Shown here: positions 8,810-18,932 of the stretch, in pieces
Position numbering within the stretch: position 1 is the first letter of the stretch
Layout: each line of letters starts with the position of its first letter
Origin: Aquibium sp. ELW1220
GTDB lineage: Bacteria > Pseudomonadota > Alphaproteobacteria > Rhizobiales > Rhizobiaceae
DNA: 36,237 bases
Assembly (NCBI RefSeq): GCF_030398385.1
Contig: NZ_JAOAOQ010000052.1
Location: 1 to 36,237, forward strand
Direction: 5' to 3'
Program-made: the position numbers and the translations under genes
Notes under the pieces: model-generated
Databases searched by the model: none
What the model was told of the DNA's origin: nothing
The model's input: the letters and a program-made list of their open reading frames with translations, nothing else

Positions 8810-10135
8810 TTACTGCTGCAGGACGGCCTGGTCCGGATTGGGCGGGAAAGCCGGATCCGTCTTGGTGCCTTCGAGCAGTTCCTTGGCATAGGCCAGCTGC
8901 AGGTCGTCCTTCGGATCCGGCGGCACGTAGGCAGCGGAGCCCGAGCCTTCCTCGTCCTCTTCGGCGCCCTTGATGTGGCCGCGCAGTTCGGACTCGCCGC
9001 GGCTCACGTCGCGGCCGAGCAGTTCGTCGGGCAGCGGCTGCTCGACGCGGATGTCGGGCGTGATGCCCTTGCCCTGGATCGACTTGCCGGCCGGCGTGAA
9101 GTAGAGCGCGGTGGTCAGCCGCAGCGCACCGTTCTCCGACAGCGGGATGATCGTCTGCACCGAGCCCTTGCCGAACGAGCGGGTTCCGAGCACCGCCGCA
9201 CGGCGATGGTCCTGCAGGGCGCCGGCGACGATTTCCGAAGCGCTGGCCGAACCGCCGTTCACGAGCACGATCACCGGCTTGCCGTCGGTGAGGTCGCCGG
9301 CACGGGCGTCGAAGCGGGTGACGTCCTTGGGATCGCGGCCGCGGGTGGAGACGATCTCGCCGCGGTCGAGGAAGGCGTCGGAGACGCTGACCGCCTGATC
9401 GAGCAGGCCACCCGGGTTGAGCCGCAGGTCGAGCACGTAGCCCTTCAGCCGGTCCGCGGGAATTTCCTTGCGGATCGTCGAGATGGCGCTGCGCAGGTCG
9501 TCGAAGGTCTTCTCGGTGAAGGACGTGATCTTCAGGTAGCCGATGTCGCCCTCGACGCGGTACTTGACCGCCTTCACCTTGATGATGTCGCGGATGATCT
9601 TGATCTTGATCGGCTCGGTGGCGCCTTCGCGCAGGACCGTGAGCTCGATCGGCGTGTTGACGCCGCCGCGCATGCGGTCGACCGCATCCGCAAGCGTCAG
9701 GCCGCGAACCTCCTCGCCGTCGATATGCGAGATCAGGTCGCCGGCGATGACCCCGGCGCGGGCGGCCGGCGTGTCGTCGATGGGCGTGATCACCTTGACC
9801 AGCTCGTTCTCCATCGTGACCTCGATGCCGAGGCCGCCGAATTCGCCCTTGGTCTGGACGCGCATGTCCTGCGCCGCTTCCGCATTCATGTAGGACGAAT
9901 GCGGGTCGAGCGAGGTGAGCATGCCGTTGATGGCGTTCTCGACCAGCTTCTGATCGTCCGGCGGCGTCACGTATTGCGCGCGCACCCGTTCGAAGATGTC
10001 GCCGAAGATCGCCAGCTGGCGATAGGTGTCGGAACCAGCCGCGTTCGCGGTCGAGCCGGGAGAGCCGTACACGACGCTCATGGCGGTAGCGCCCATCAGA
10101 GCGCCCGCGAACAGAAGCGACAACCTACGTACCAT
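8810..10135 (-). CDS. ctpA: Carboxyl-terminal processing protease, S41 family
   Basis: This is a periplasmic C-terminal processing protease. With the ATG at 10135 (MVRRLSLLFAGALMG, preceded by GGAAGGACAGGAA) it has 441 residues; the ATG at 10195 would hide the signal sequence. A signal peptide or anchor covers residues 1-25. A PDZ domain lies near 95-170 (GGLGIEVTMENELVKV). The S41 core has LDLRLNPGGLLDQAV, the nucleophile Ser298 in NGGSASASE and the general base Lys323 in SFGKGS, exactly 25 residues apart as in the family. The start overlaps the 3' end of envC by 11 bp. In relatives CtpA acts together with peptidoglycan remodelling; here that is inferred from the neighbour. Confidence 0.95.
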   Translation of the reverse strand: MVRRLSLLFAGALMGATAMSVVYGSPGSTANAAGSDTYRQLAIFGDIFERVRAQYVTPPDDQKLVENAINGMLTSLDPHSSYMNAEAAQDMRVQTKGEFGGLGIEVTMENELVKVITPIDDTPAARAGVIAGDLISHIDGEEVRGLTLADAVDRMRGGVNTPIELTVLREGATEPIKIKIIRDIIKVKAVKYRVEGDIGYLKITSFTEKTFDDLRSAISTIRKEIPADRLKGYVLDLRLNPGGLLDQAVSVSDAFLDRGEIVSTRGRDPKDVTRFDARAGDLTDGKPVIVLVNGGSASASEIVAGALQDHRRAAVLGTRSFGKGSVQTIIPLSENGALRLTTALYFTPAGKSIQGKGITPDIRVEQPLPDELLGRDVSRGESELRGHIKGAEEDEEGSGSAAYVPPDPKDDLQLAYAKELLEGTKTDPAFPPNPDQAVLQQ

Positions 10136-11486
10136 TTCCTGTCCTTCCAGAACTGCGCTCCGCCCACCAAGGCGACGGATCGACGGGTTTTCCATCCTTG
10201 CGAAACTCTATGTAGAGCTCCGGATTGTCATCGGTACTGCCGAACGCCATCACGCTGGCGAGCCTTGCCTCGCCCATCGTGCCGAGCGGCTCTCCAGCGA
10301 GAACCGACTGACCCAGCGCGACGTTGATCCGGTCCATCCCCGCCAGAACGACATGATAGCCACCGCCAGCGTCGAGGATCAAGAGTTGACCGTATGATCG
10401 GAAGGGACCTGCATAGAGAACCACCCCGTCAGCCGGTGAAGTAACGATAGATCCCGATTGTGTTTGAACGGTGTCTCCCATCATCCGGCCGCCGATCGCG
10501 TCGGGCTCGCCGAAGTGGCGAATGAACCGGCCCGAGACCGGCAGCGCGACCTGTTTCTTCATGGTTTCGAAGGAGATGCCGGCCTCGAGCCGGTTCTGCT
10601 CCGGGATCGGCCGGCCGGCCGCTTCCGCCTCGCGCCGGGCGCGTTCCTCCTCTGCCTGGCGCGCGGCCTCCGCGGCCTTGCGCACCGCGTCGATCTCGCC
10701 TTCCAGGGCCGCGATCAATTCCTTGAGAGTACCCGCCTTGGCGGCGAGTTCCTCGGTCCGCCGCCGCTCCGCCTGGGCGAATGATTCGTTGCGGGCGAGC
10801 AGCTTGCGTTTCTCCTCGAGGAGGAGGGACAGCCGCTGCTTTTCGTCGGCCTGCTCGCGGATCGTCGCCAGCAGCCGTTCGCGCTCCTCCCCGATCGCCC
10901 CGCGCAGCGAAGCGAGTTCCCTGATGTCGGAGAGGAGGATCGCCGTCTCGGTGCGCAGTTCCGGGACGACGGCGCCGAGCACGATGGCGCTGCGCACCGA
11001 GGCGAGCGCGTCCTCGGGGCGCACGAGGATCGCCGGCGGAGGATTGAGCCCCATCCGCTGCAGGGCGCCCAGAACCTCTGCCAGCACGCCGCGCCGCGCC
11101 TTCAGGGACCGGCGGATGGACGCCTCCTGCTCCTTCAGCCCGTCCAGCCGCTCCTCGATCGACGCCACGTCGTCGGCAAGCTTCCGCTCGGTCTTGGCGG
11201 CCTGGACGAGGGCCGCCGTCACCGCGGCATTGTCCTTGCGAACCGCCGCGATCTCGGCCGCCAGCTCGGCGAGGCGCTTCTCCGACAGGGTCATCGCCTC
11301 GGCGATGCGCTGGTATTCCGATTCCGTCTCCGTGCGCCGCGCCTCGAGCACGCTCGCATCTTCGACCGCCCGCGCCGGGGATGAGGCGACGGTCACCATC
11401 TGAACGGACAGCAGGACGGCCATTCCGGCACGCAGAAGACTGCGCGCCGGGCGTCTCGTTCCATCGATGGAATGACGTCCGCTCAT
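10125..11486 (-). CDS. envC: Murein hydrolase activator EnvC-like (degenerate M23/LytM)
   Basis: This 453-residue exported protein probably activates amidases that split peptidoglycan at division. A signal peptide covers about residues 1-40, ending near SSPARAVEDA. A long charged coiled coil follows (about 45-290, rich in E, R, A, K), interrupted near 135-165 by GLNPPPAILVRPEDALASVR, an EnvC hallmark. The C-terminal LytM/M23-like domain runs from about 325 (SGRFIRHFGEPD, SPADGVVLYAGPFRSYGQ) to 440. The zinc-binding H-x(3)-D and H-x-H residues of active M23 enzymes are not present, as in EnvC/NlpD regulators. It overlaps ctpA downstream, so the two are probably translated from one message. Confidence 0.92.
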   Translation of the reverse strand: MSGRHSIDGTRRPARSLLRAGMAVLLSVQMVTVASSPARAVEDASVLEARRTETESEYQRIAEAMTLSEKRLAELAAEIAAVRKDNAAVTAALVQAAKTERKLADDVASIEERLDGLKEQEASIRRSLKARRGVLAEVLGALQRMGLNPPPAILVRPEDALASVRSAIVLGAVVPELRTETAILLSDIRELASLRGAIGEERERLLATIREQADEKQRLSLLLEEKRKLLARNESFAQAERRRTEELAAKAGTLKELIAALEGEIDAVRKAAEAARQAEEERARREAEAAGRPIPEQNRLEAGISFETMKKQVALPVSGRFIRHFGEPDAIGGRMMGDTVQTQSGSIVTSPADGVVLYAGPFRSYGQLLILDAGGGYHVVLAGMDRINVALGQSVLAGEPLGTMGEARLASVMAFGSTDDNPELYIEFRKDGKPVDPSPWWAERSSGRTGNGT

Positions 11487-11612
11487 GACCCCACACTAGG
11501 AAGGCTCCGGTTAAGGAAGCATCAACCATAAGGCGCCGGATGCAAGCCCTCCGCCGCTCATGGACGTCCTTGACGCTGCTTTTTGTCCAAAAGATGCGGA
11601 ACGAGGCCCGGT

Positions 11613-11635
11613 CCCGGGCGGGATCGCCGCCCGGG
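11613..11635. terminator. Perfect GC palindrome downstream of rlmH
   Basis: CCCGGGCGG (11613-11621) pairs with CCGCCCGGG (11627-11635) around a 5-base loop, 5 bp beyond the rlmH stop on the minus strand. A CTTTTGG stretch lies some 20 bases further on rather than directly adjacent. It is a plausible end of the nadD-rsfS-rlmH transcription unit, before envC, but not a classic intrinsic terminator. Confidence 0.4.
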
Positions 11636-11640
11636 ATCGT

Positions 11641-12123
11641 TCAGGACCGGTGGTAGGGGTGGCCCGACGCGATGGAAACTGCGCGGTAGAGCTGTTCGGC
11701 CAGCATCACCCTGGCCAGCTGGTGCGGCCAGGTCAGGGCGCCGAAGGAGAGCGTCAGAGCTGCCCGCTGCGCGAGCTCCGGGGCATGGCCGTCCGGCCCG
11801 CCGATCGCGACCACGAGGTCGCGCTGGCCATTGTCCCGCCACTTGCACAGCCAGGCGGTGAGATCTTCCGAGCCGATGTTCTTTCCCCGCTCGTCAAGCA
11901 GGACAAGCGCGGCGCCGTCGGCCAGCAACCGCTCGAGCTTCGCCGCTTCCTCGCGCTTGCGCTCCGGCGCATTCGCGCTGCGGGACTCGGGCACCTCGAC
12001 GACGCCCGCCCACTCCAGGCCGACCGCCGGGCCGGCCTTTGCGAAACGGTCGAAATAACGGTCGGCCAAATCCCTTTCGGGGCCGGCCTTCATCCGACCC
12101 ACGGCATGAACGACGATCCGCAT
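11641..12123 (-). CDS. rlmH: 23S rRNA (pseudouridine1915-N3)-methyltransferase
   Basis: RlmH is a SPOUT-fold enzyme that methylates pseudouridine 1915 in helix 69 of 23S rRNA using S-adenosylmethionine. The ATG at 12123 (MRIVVHAVGRMKAGPE), with GAAGGG upstream, gives 160 residues, the usual length. The trefoil-knot motifs are VVAIGGPDGHAPELA in the SAM site and LARVMLAEQLYRAVSIASG; the protein ends with the characteristic GHPYHRS. It lies 20 bp downstream of rsfS, a standard pairing. Confidence 0.95.
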   Translation of the reverse strand: MRIVVHAVGRMKAGPERDLADRYFDRFAKAGPAVGLEWAGVVEVPESRSANAPERKREEAAKLERLLADGAALVLLDERGKNIGSEDLTAWLCKWRDNGQRDLVVAIGGPDGHAPELAQRAALTLSFGALTWPHQLARVMLAEQLYRAVSIASGHPYHRS

Positions 12124-12143
12124 CCCGACCCTTCGGAAACGGT

Positions 12144-12500
12144 TCAGTGAACCGTTTCTTCCTCCATCTCCGGCGCCTGCCACATCTTTTCGAGATTGTA
12201 GAAGTCGCGGACCTCGGGCCGGAAGACGTGGACGATGATGTCGCCGGCATCGATCAGCACCCAGTCGGCGCTGGCGAGACCTTCGACCCGGGCGGTACCA
12301 TGCCCGGCTTCCTTGAGCGCCTTGATCAGGTGATCCGCGACGGCCGAGACATGACGGTTGGAGCGGCCGGAGGCCACGATCATGTAGTCGGCGAGGCTGG
12401 ATTTGCGCTGGATGTCGATCGTCACGACATTTTCGGCCTTCGAATCTTCCAGAGAGTCGAGGACGGTCTTCAAGGCATGGGAGGGGCCATTTCGGCTCAT
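12144..12500 (-). CDS. rsfS: Ribosome silencing factor RsfS (Iojap/YbeB)
   Basis: RsfS binds L14 on the 50S subunit and blocks joining of subunits when nutrients fall. I start at the ATG at 12500 (MSRNGPSHALKTVLDSLEDS), giving 118 residues, close to the family length. The core is clear: SLADYMIVASGRSNRHVSAV, then ADWVLIDAGDIIVHVF and YNLEKMW. The reading frame is open to a further ATG at 12698, but that extension has no family character and overlaps the 3' end of the MFS gene; a GTG near 12550 is also possible. In many Rhizobiales rsfS follows nadD directly; here an MFS gene lies between them. Confidence 0.92.
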   Translation of the reverse strand: MSRNGPSHALKTVLDSLEDSKAENVVTIDIQRKSSLADYMIVASGRSNRHVSAVADHLIKALKEAGHGTARVEGLASADWVLIDAGDIIVHVFRPEVRDFYNLEKMWQAPEMEEETVH

Positions 12501-12666
12501 CCCGGCCGGCGAAGGCGTGATTTCAGCCTTCTTCACCAAAGCTGTTCTCAGTGTCTTCCCTTTCGCAGCAAGAACAACGTGATCATCGGTCGGGCGACCG
12601 ACGATACCCCGAAGATAGGCAGAGTCCCCTTGCAGTTTCAAGACAGGCCTCGTCCGGTCGGTCGAC

Positions 12667-13977
12667 TCAACCCTGCGACGTTGAAGAAGTTCCTTCATCG
12701 GCGGGCGCGAAGGCGAGATCGGCGGCCGGCGGCGCCTGTGCCGACAGGGGCGAAAAATCGCCGCTGGCATCCGCGGGAACCGCATCCGTCTGGGTCAGCC
12801 GCCAGGCGACGAAGCCGCAGAAGGCGACCGCGATCAGGATCGCGATGCCGATGAAGGCACCGGTGCCGACGAAGGCGGTCAGCATCGTCGCCAGCCCCGG
12901 GATGACGAAGCCCGAGAGCGACCAGGCAAAGAGCATGGTGCTCGACAGGACCACGAGGTCGCCCTTGTCCGCACGGTCGTTGGCGTGGGCGCTCGAGATC
13001 GAATAGATCGATTCGGTCGCGCCGCTCCACACCATGTAGACCAGCACCATCCAGCCGAAGGCCCAGCTGTCGGCTCCGATCGCGAGCAGCCCCGCCAGCG
13101 CAACCAGGATCGAGGCCGCGACGAGCACGTAGCGCCGATCCATACGGTCCGACAGCCAGCCGAAGGGCAGCTGGACGATCAGCGTGCCGAGCGGCATGGC
13201 GAGCAGCAGCAGGGCGATGGCGTTCTTGTCGAAGCCGATGGCCGTCGCGTGGATCGGCGCGAAGCCCGCCACCATCATCGAGAGGCCGCCGACCGCCAGC
13301 ATGCCGGCGAGCCCGACGGGCGAGATCGCCCAGGCGCGGCGCAGCGCGATCGACGCGATCGGCGGGGCCGGCGGCGTGCGCAGGCGCGTCAGGCCGACGG
13401 GAACGATCGACAGTGCCGCGAATGTGATCGCCAGCAGCGGCGCTGCGTTGCCCATCGCGTCGATGAAGGCGAGCAGGTAGGAGCCGAGGCCGAGGCCGAC
13501 GATGTAGCTCATATAGAAGGTGGCGGTGACGCGGCCCCGGATGGAGTTGTCGACGACGTCGTTCAGCCAGCTCTGGGCGACGATGAAGAGCCCGCAGATG
13601 GCGAAGCCGTAGAGCGCGCGCGCCGCGATCCACAGCCACGGGTCGACCATCAGGCTGACAACGACGTTGGACAGGATGATCAGCGCCGAAAACGTCATGA
13701 AGGCGCGGGCATGGCCGACGCGGGTGACCATGCGGCCGGTGAGGAAACACCCCGCCATGCCGCCGGCCGACAGGCCGGTGAGGATGAGGCCGGCCCAGGT
13801 GGGCGGAAAGCCTTCCGCCCCGAGCCGCACCGGAATGAAGGCGAACATCAGTCCGTTGCCGACCGCCACCAGCGCCGACGACAGGATGACGCTGGTGATG
13901 GCGATGAACGGCGCCGAGATCACCGCGGTGGCGTCGGCGCTGTCGGCGGCATGGTCGGAAGAAACGTCTGTCATCAT
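12667..13977 (-). CDS. MFS transporter
   Basis: The 436-residue product has about 12 hydrophobic segments. The major-facilitator signature between helices 2 and 3 is visible (AGCFLTGRMVTRVGHARAF), with a second copy between helices 8 and 9 (QLPFGWLSDRMDRRYVL). The hydrophilic C-terminal tail (about residues 400-436) is rich in Ala, Pro and Ser. YbfB/YcaD-like or sugar-efflux-type carriers share this layout, but no substrate can be named. It lies between nadD and rsfS, which are neighbours in most relatives, and probably came in later. It is about 143 bp from nadD, enough room for its own promoter. Confidence 0.88.
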   Translation of the reverse strand: MMTDVSSDHAADSADATAVISAPFIAITSVILSSALVAVGNGLMFAFIPVRLGAEGFPPTWAGLILTGLSAGGMAGCFLTGRMVTRVGHARAFMTFSALIILSNVVVSLMVDPWLWIAARALYGFAICGLFIVAQSWLNDVVDNSIRGRVTATFYMSYIVGLGLGSYLLAFIDAMGNAAPLLAITFAALSIVPVGLTRLRTPPAPPIASIALRRAWAISPVGLAGMLAVGGLSMMVAGFAPIHATAIGFDKNAIALLLLAMPLGTLIVQLPFGWLSDRMDRRYVLVAASILVALAGLLAIGADSWAFGWMVLVYMVWSGATESIYSISSAHANDRADKGDLVVLSSTMLFAWSLSGFVIPGLATMLTAFVGTGAFIGIAILIAVAFCGFVAWRLTQTDAVPADASGDFSPLSAQAPPAADLAFAPADEGTSSTSQG

Positions 13978-14120
13978 CGCCGATCATTGATCCATCCGCG
14001 ACGTCGCGAAAGCGACAAAAGCGGCAGAAACTGTCCGGATGAGGACGATGCTTCGGCGGCTTCGCGAAACTCCGCGGGGGACAGCCGCAACATGCCCCCC
14101 GACCGTTCCCGCGAACGCCC

Positions 14121-14759
14121 TCAGCCGTCGTCCTGGGCGAGCCTGAGTGCGGTGGAGGACAGCGAGGAACGCGGTCCGTGCACGAAGGTCCAGGCGGGCG
14201 CACGCCGGCGCGCCAGCAGCGGTGCCCCCTCCTCGTCGACCCGGGCGCGGGCGAAGGTCTTGGCCATGACCGAGGAGAGGAAGGCGAGCGTCGAACCCGG
14301 CCGGTCGATGACCGCGATGGGAAAGGTATCGACGATGTCGCGCCAGCGCTGCCAGCGGTGGAAGGAGGCGAGGCTGTCGGCGCCCATGATCCAGACGAAA
14401 TCGACGCCGGGGTTGCGCTGCCTGACCAGCGCCAGCGTATCGGCCGTATAGCGGATGTGGTGTGCGGCTTCGAACGCGGTGACCTTGACGCGGGGATCGT
14501 GGATCAGCCTTTCCGAGCGCGCGATGCGTTGCCCGAGCGGTGCGAGCTGCGCAACGCTCTTCAGCGGGTTGCCGGGCGTGACGATCCACCAGAGCTGGTC
14601 GAGCCGCAGGCGCCTGAGCGCGATCTCCGCCACCAGCGCATGGCCGGCATGGGGCGGATTGAACGAGCCGCCGAACAGCCCGACCGCCATGCCCTTCTCG
14701 ACATGCGGCATGCGCAGATAGCGGTCCCCGAGGTTGGAGAGCATCATTCTGCCGGCCAT
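14121..14759 (-). CDS. nadD: Nicotinate-nucleotide adenylyltransferase
   Basis: NadD converts nicotinate mononucleotide and ATP to deamido-NAD in NAD synthesis. The 212-residue product has the nucleotidyltransferase motif GGSFNPPHAGH at about residues 30-40, DFVWIMGADSLASFHRW in the middle, and the C-terminal SSLSSTALR, equivalent to the ISSTxxR substrate motif. Starts at 14759, 14747 and 14744 are in frame; the first overlaps the toxin gene by 16 bp and has GAAGG close by, and the true start may be any of them since homology begins near MPHVEKGMAVG. Confidence 0.94.
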   Translation of the reverse strand: MAGRMMLSNLGDRYLRMPHVEKGMAVGLFGGSFNPPHAGHALVAEIALRRLRLDQLWWIVTPGNPLKSVAQLAPLGQRIARSERLIHDPRVKVTAFEAAHHIRYTADTLALVRQRNPGVDFVWIMGADSLASFHRWQRWRDIVDTFPIAVIDRPGSTLAFLSSVMAKTFARARVDEEGAPLLARRRAPAWTFVHGPRSSLSSTALRLAQDDG

Positions 14760-15040
14760 TCGCCTTCGGGCCAGTCGCGGCTGCCGTGGATCACGCGCAG
14801 GACGGTGACGCGGTCGTCGCTCATCGCATAGGCGAGGATGTAGGGCGTGCGCTGCACGACCTTCTCGTAGTTCGCGGCCACCCGGCCCGGCCGGCCGGTC
14901 GGGATATCCTGAAGTCCGGAGGCCGTGTCGTCGATGCGATCGACCAGCGCGATTGCGGCTTTCGGGTTGTCGAGAGCCACGTGGCGCAGAACCGCGTCCA
15001 GATCGTCGAGTGCGTCATCGGACCAGACGACCGTTCTCAT
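14744..15040 (-). CDS. RelE/ParE-family toxin
   Basis: This 98-residue protein has the compact ParE/RelE layout: an N-terminal helix pair (SDDALDDLDAVLRHVALDNP, AAIALVDRIDDTASGL), the GRPGR turn, and a C-terminal strand block (YILAYAMSDDRVTVLRVIHG) ending SRDWP. Members either poison DNA gyrase (ParE) or cleave mRNA on the ribosome (RelE); which applies here cannot be told. It overlaps the antitoxin gene by 4 bp (ATGA), so the pair is co-translated. It intrudes into the proA-nadD junction and overlaps the nadD start region. Confidence 0.87.
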   Translation of the reverse strand: MRTVVWSDDALDDLDAVLRHVALDNPKAAIALVDRIDDTASGLQDIPTGRPGRVAANYEKVVQRTPYILAYAMSDDRVTVLRVIHGSRDWPEGEWPAE

Positions 15041-15294
15041 TTCCGCGAGGCGTCTGCGACAGTCTTCCTCATCCTGGCCATCGCGTCGGCATGCTGTGTG
15101 ACGCGTCCCGCTTCCATGTCGTCGAGCCCGCGCTTGATCCCCTCGATGATCGCCAGTTCGCGTTCGACGTAGTCGGCGATCGCTTCACCGGCCAGGAACG
15201 ACTTCGAGCGCCGGGTTTGGCGCGCGAGTTGCTCGAGCCGAGCCTTGGTCTCGCTCGGCATCCGGATGGTGACCGTCTCGGATTGTGTGCTCAT
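15037..15294 (-). CDS. CopG/RHH-family antitoxin
   Basis: The 85-residue product begins with a ribbon-helix-helix DNA-binding domain (TVTIRMPSETKARLEQLAR, then a helix to about residue 45) followed by a charged C-terminal region that would bind the toxin. It precedes the ParE-like toxin gene in the standard antitoxin-first order with a 4-bp overlap. RHH antitoxins normally repress their own operon; GTGT...ACAC half-sites just upstream (15296-15313) could be part of the operator, which is a guess from symmetry. The module is inserted 32 bp after proA. Confidence 0.88.
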   Translation of the reverse strand: MSTQSETVTIRMPSETKARLEQLARQTRRSKSFLAGEAIADYVERELAIIEGIKRGLDDMEAGRVTQHADAMARMRKTVADASRK

Positions 15295-15326
15295 GTGTAC
15301 AGGCTACCACACGGGGGTCGACGGCG

Positions 15327-16610
15327 CTACGACCTGACCTGCCCCGTCCCGCGCACCCGGTACTTGAACGAGGTCAGCTGCTCAACACCGACCGGGCCGC
15401 GCGCGTGCATGCGCCCCGTCGCGATGCCGATTTCGGCGCCCATGCCGAACTCGCCGCCGTCGGCGAACTGGGTCGAGGCATTGTGCAGCAGGATCGCCGA
15501 ATCGATCTCGTTGAAGAACCGCTCCACCGCATCGGCATCCTCGGCCACGATCGCTTCGGTATGGTGCGACGACCAGGTCTCGATGTGGTCGATCGCGCCC
15601 GAAACGCCGTCGACCAGCTTCACCGAGATGATGGCGTCGAGATACTCGGTCGACCAGTCGGCATCGGTCGCCGCCTTCGCGTGCGGAAAGCGGGCGAGAA
15701 CCTCGGCATCGGCGCGGATCTCGCAGCCGGCGGCAGCGAGCGCCTCGAGGATCGGCACGAGGTGCGTGTCGGCGCAGGCGCGGTCGACCAGCAGCGTCTC
15801 GGCCGCTCCGCAGATGCCGGTGCGGCGCATCTTGGCGTTGACGGCGATCGTCACCGCCATGGCGAGATCGGCCGAGCGGTCGACATAGAGGTGGCAGATG
15901 CCTTCCAGATGCGCGAAGACCGGCACGCGGGCCTCGGTCTGCACGCGCTCGACGAGGCTGCGCCCGCCGCGCGGGATGATGACGTCGAGATTGCCCGACA
16001 GGCCCTTCAGCATCTCGCCGACGGCGGCGCGGTCGGTCACCGGCACGAGCTGGATCGCGTCGGCGGGCAGGCCGGCGGCTTCCAGCCCCTCGACCATGCA
16101 GGCGTGGATCGCCCGGGACGAATTCACCGAATCCGAACCGCCGCGCAGGATCACCGTGTTTCCGGCCTTGATGCAGAGCGCGCCGGCGTCGGCCGTGACG
16201 TTCGGCCGGCTCTCGAAGATCACGCCGATGATGCCGAGCGGCGTGCGCACGCGCTCGATGTGCAGGCCGTTCGGCCGGTCCCACGCGGCGATCGTCTCGC
16301 CGACCGGATCCTTCAGCGCCGCGATCGAGCGGATGCCTTCGGCAATGGCCTCGATGCGGGCGGGCGTCAGCTTCAGCCGGTCGAGGAAGGATGCCGCCAG
16401 CCCGTTCTCCGCGCCCGCCGCCATGTCGAGGGCATTGGCGTCGAGGATCGCCTGCTCGTTGCGCCGGATCGCCTCGCCCATGGCCTGGAGCGCCGCGTTC
16501 TTGGTGGCGGTGCCGGCGAGCGCCAGTGGCCGCGCCGCTGCCCTGGCCTTGCGGCCCATCGCGGCCATCAGCTCGGCAATGTCGGTGCGGCTCTCGGGCC
16601 TGGTCAGCAT
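15327..16610 (-). CDS. proA: Glutamate-5-semialdehyde dehydrogenase (gamma-glutamyl phosphate reductase)
   Basis: ProA reduces gamma-glutamyl phosphate with NADPH, the second step of proline synthesis. The 427-residue product is full length for the family. Seen motifs are [42 protein letters not shown] and the active-site Cys267 in [11 protein letters not shown], as well as the C-terminal [17 protein letters not shown]. The ATG is preceded by AGGACGAGGACG. It begins 10 bp after proB, so both are read from one message after obgE. Confidence 0.97.
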   Translation of the reverse strand: MLTRPESRTDIAELMAAMGRKARAAARPLALAGTATKNAALQAMGEAIRRNEQAILDANALDMAAGAENGLAASFLDRLKLTPARIEAIAEGIRSIAALKDPVGETIAAWDRPNGLHIERVRTPLGIIGVIFESRPNVTADAGALCIKAGNTVILRGGSDSVNSSRAIHACMVEGLEAAGLPADAIQLVPVTDRAAVGEMLKGLSGNLDVIIPRGGRSLVERVQTEARVPVFAHLEGICHLYVDRSADLAMAVTIAVNAKMRRTGICGAAETLLVDRACADTHLVPILEALAAAGCEIRADAEVLARFPHAKAATDADWSTEYLDAIISVKLVDGVSGAIDHIETWSSHHTEAIVAEDADAVERFFNEIDSAILLHNASTQFADGGEFGMGAEIGIATGRMHARGPVGVEQLTSFKYRVRGTGQVRS

Positions 16611-16620
16611 CGTCCTCGTC

Positions 16621-17766
16621 CTAATCCTGGATTTCCATGTGCTTTTCAGCCGTTCCGGTCACCACCATGTCGTCGCGGTGAACCATCGCCGCTCGCGCCT
16701 CGTGGCCGAGCACCGCGGCGATCTCGGCGCTGCGCAGGCCGGCGATCCGCACCGCGTCCGCCGCGTCGTAGGCCACGAGGCCGCGCGCCACCTCGCGCCC
16801 CTCGGGCGAGAGGACGGCCACGGTGTCGCCGCGGGCGAAGTTGCCGTCCACGCGCCGCACGCCCGCCGGCAGCAGCGACTTGCCCTGCATCAGCGCGCCG
16901 ACCGCCCCGGCATCGACGGTCAACCGCCCCGCGGGCTCGAGATTGCCGGCGATCCAGGTCTTGTAGCCGCGCACGGGATGGTCGCTCGGCTTGAAATACG
17001 TCGCGCGCTCGCCCCGGTCGATGGCCGAGAGCGGGTTCAGCCGGGTGCCGGACGTGATGATCATCGCCGTGCCGGCCGCGGTGGCGATCTTGCCGGCGTC
17101 GAGCTTGGTGCGCATGCCGCCGCGCGACAGTTCCGACGCGGCGGCCCCGGCCATCGCCTCGATCTGCGGCGTGATGCGGTCGACGACCGGGATGAAGGTC
17201 GCGCCGGGATCGAGCGCCGGCGGCGCGGTGTAGAGCCCGTCGATGTCAGACAGCAAAACCAGCAGGTCGGCGCCCATCATGGTGGCGACGCGGGCGGCCA
17301 GCCGGTCGTTGTCGCCGTAGCGGATCTCGCTCGTCGCGACCGTGTCGTTCTCGTTGATGACCGGCACCGCCTTCATCTTGAGCAGGGTCGACATGGTGGC
17401 GCGGGCATTGAGATAGCGGCGGCGCTCCTCGGTGTCGCCCAGCGTCACCAGCACCTGGCCGGACCTGAGACCATGGCGGCCGAGCTCCTCCGACCAGGCA
17501 CCGGCGAGCGCGATCTGGCCGACGGCTGCCGCCGCCTGGCTTTCCTCGAGCTTCAGCGCCCGGCGGCCGAGCTCCAGGATGGTGCGGCCGAGCGCGATGG
17601 CGCCCGACGAGACGACGCACATCTCGACGCCTGCCCGCGACAGATCCGCGACGTCGGCACAGAGCGACGACAGCCAGTCGCGCTTCAGCCCGTTCTGGCG
17701 GTCGACCAGGAGGGCCGATCCGATCTTCACCACGATGCGGCGATGCGAAGACAGCAAGCGGGTCAT
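16621..17766 (-). CDS. proB: Glutamate 5-kinase
   Basis: ProB phosphorylates glutamate to gamma-glutamyl phosphate, the feedback-controlled first step of proline synthesis. The ATG at 17766 ([20 protein letters not shown]) gives 381 residues; an ATG at 17790 would overlap obgE and is less likely because AGGA sits 10 bases before 17766. The amino-acid kinase domain ([60 protein letters not shown]) is followed by a C-terminal PUA domain from about residue 280 ([20 protein letters not shown]). It starts 4 bp after the obgE stop. Confidence 0.97.
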   Translation of the reverse strand: MTRLLSSHRRIVVKIGSALLVDRQNGLKRDWLSSLCADVADLSRAGVEMCVVSSGAIALGRTILELGRRALKLEESQAAAAVGQIALAGAWSEELGRHGLRSGQVLVTLGDTEERRRYLNARATMSTLLKMKAVPVINENDTVATSEIRYGDNDRLAARVATMMGADLLVLLSDIDGLYTAPPALDPGATFIPVVDRITPQIEAMAGAAASELSRGGMRTKLDAGKIATAAGTAMIITSGTRLNPLSAIDRGERATYFKPSDHPVRGYKTWIAGNLEPAGRLTVDAGAVGALMQGKSLLPAGVRRVDGNFARGDTVAVLSPEGREVARGLVAYDAADAVRIAGLRSAEIAAVLGHEARAAMVHRDDMVVTGTAEKHMEIQD

Positions 17767-17770
17767 GCGC

Positions 17771-18925
<1,155 letters not shown>

Positions 18926-18932
18926 TTAAACG

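Noticed and set aside
7028-10327. A + strand open frame of about 1,100 codons
   Set aside because: It is antisense to rppH, the deacetylase gene and ctpA, all of which show intact motifs; the translation is Arg/Asp/Gly-rich without domains.
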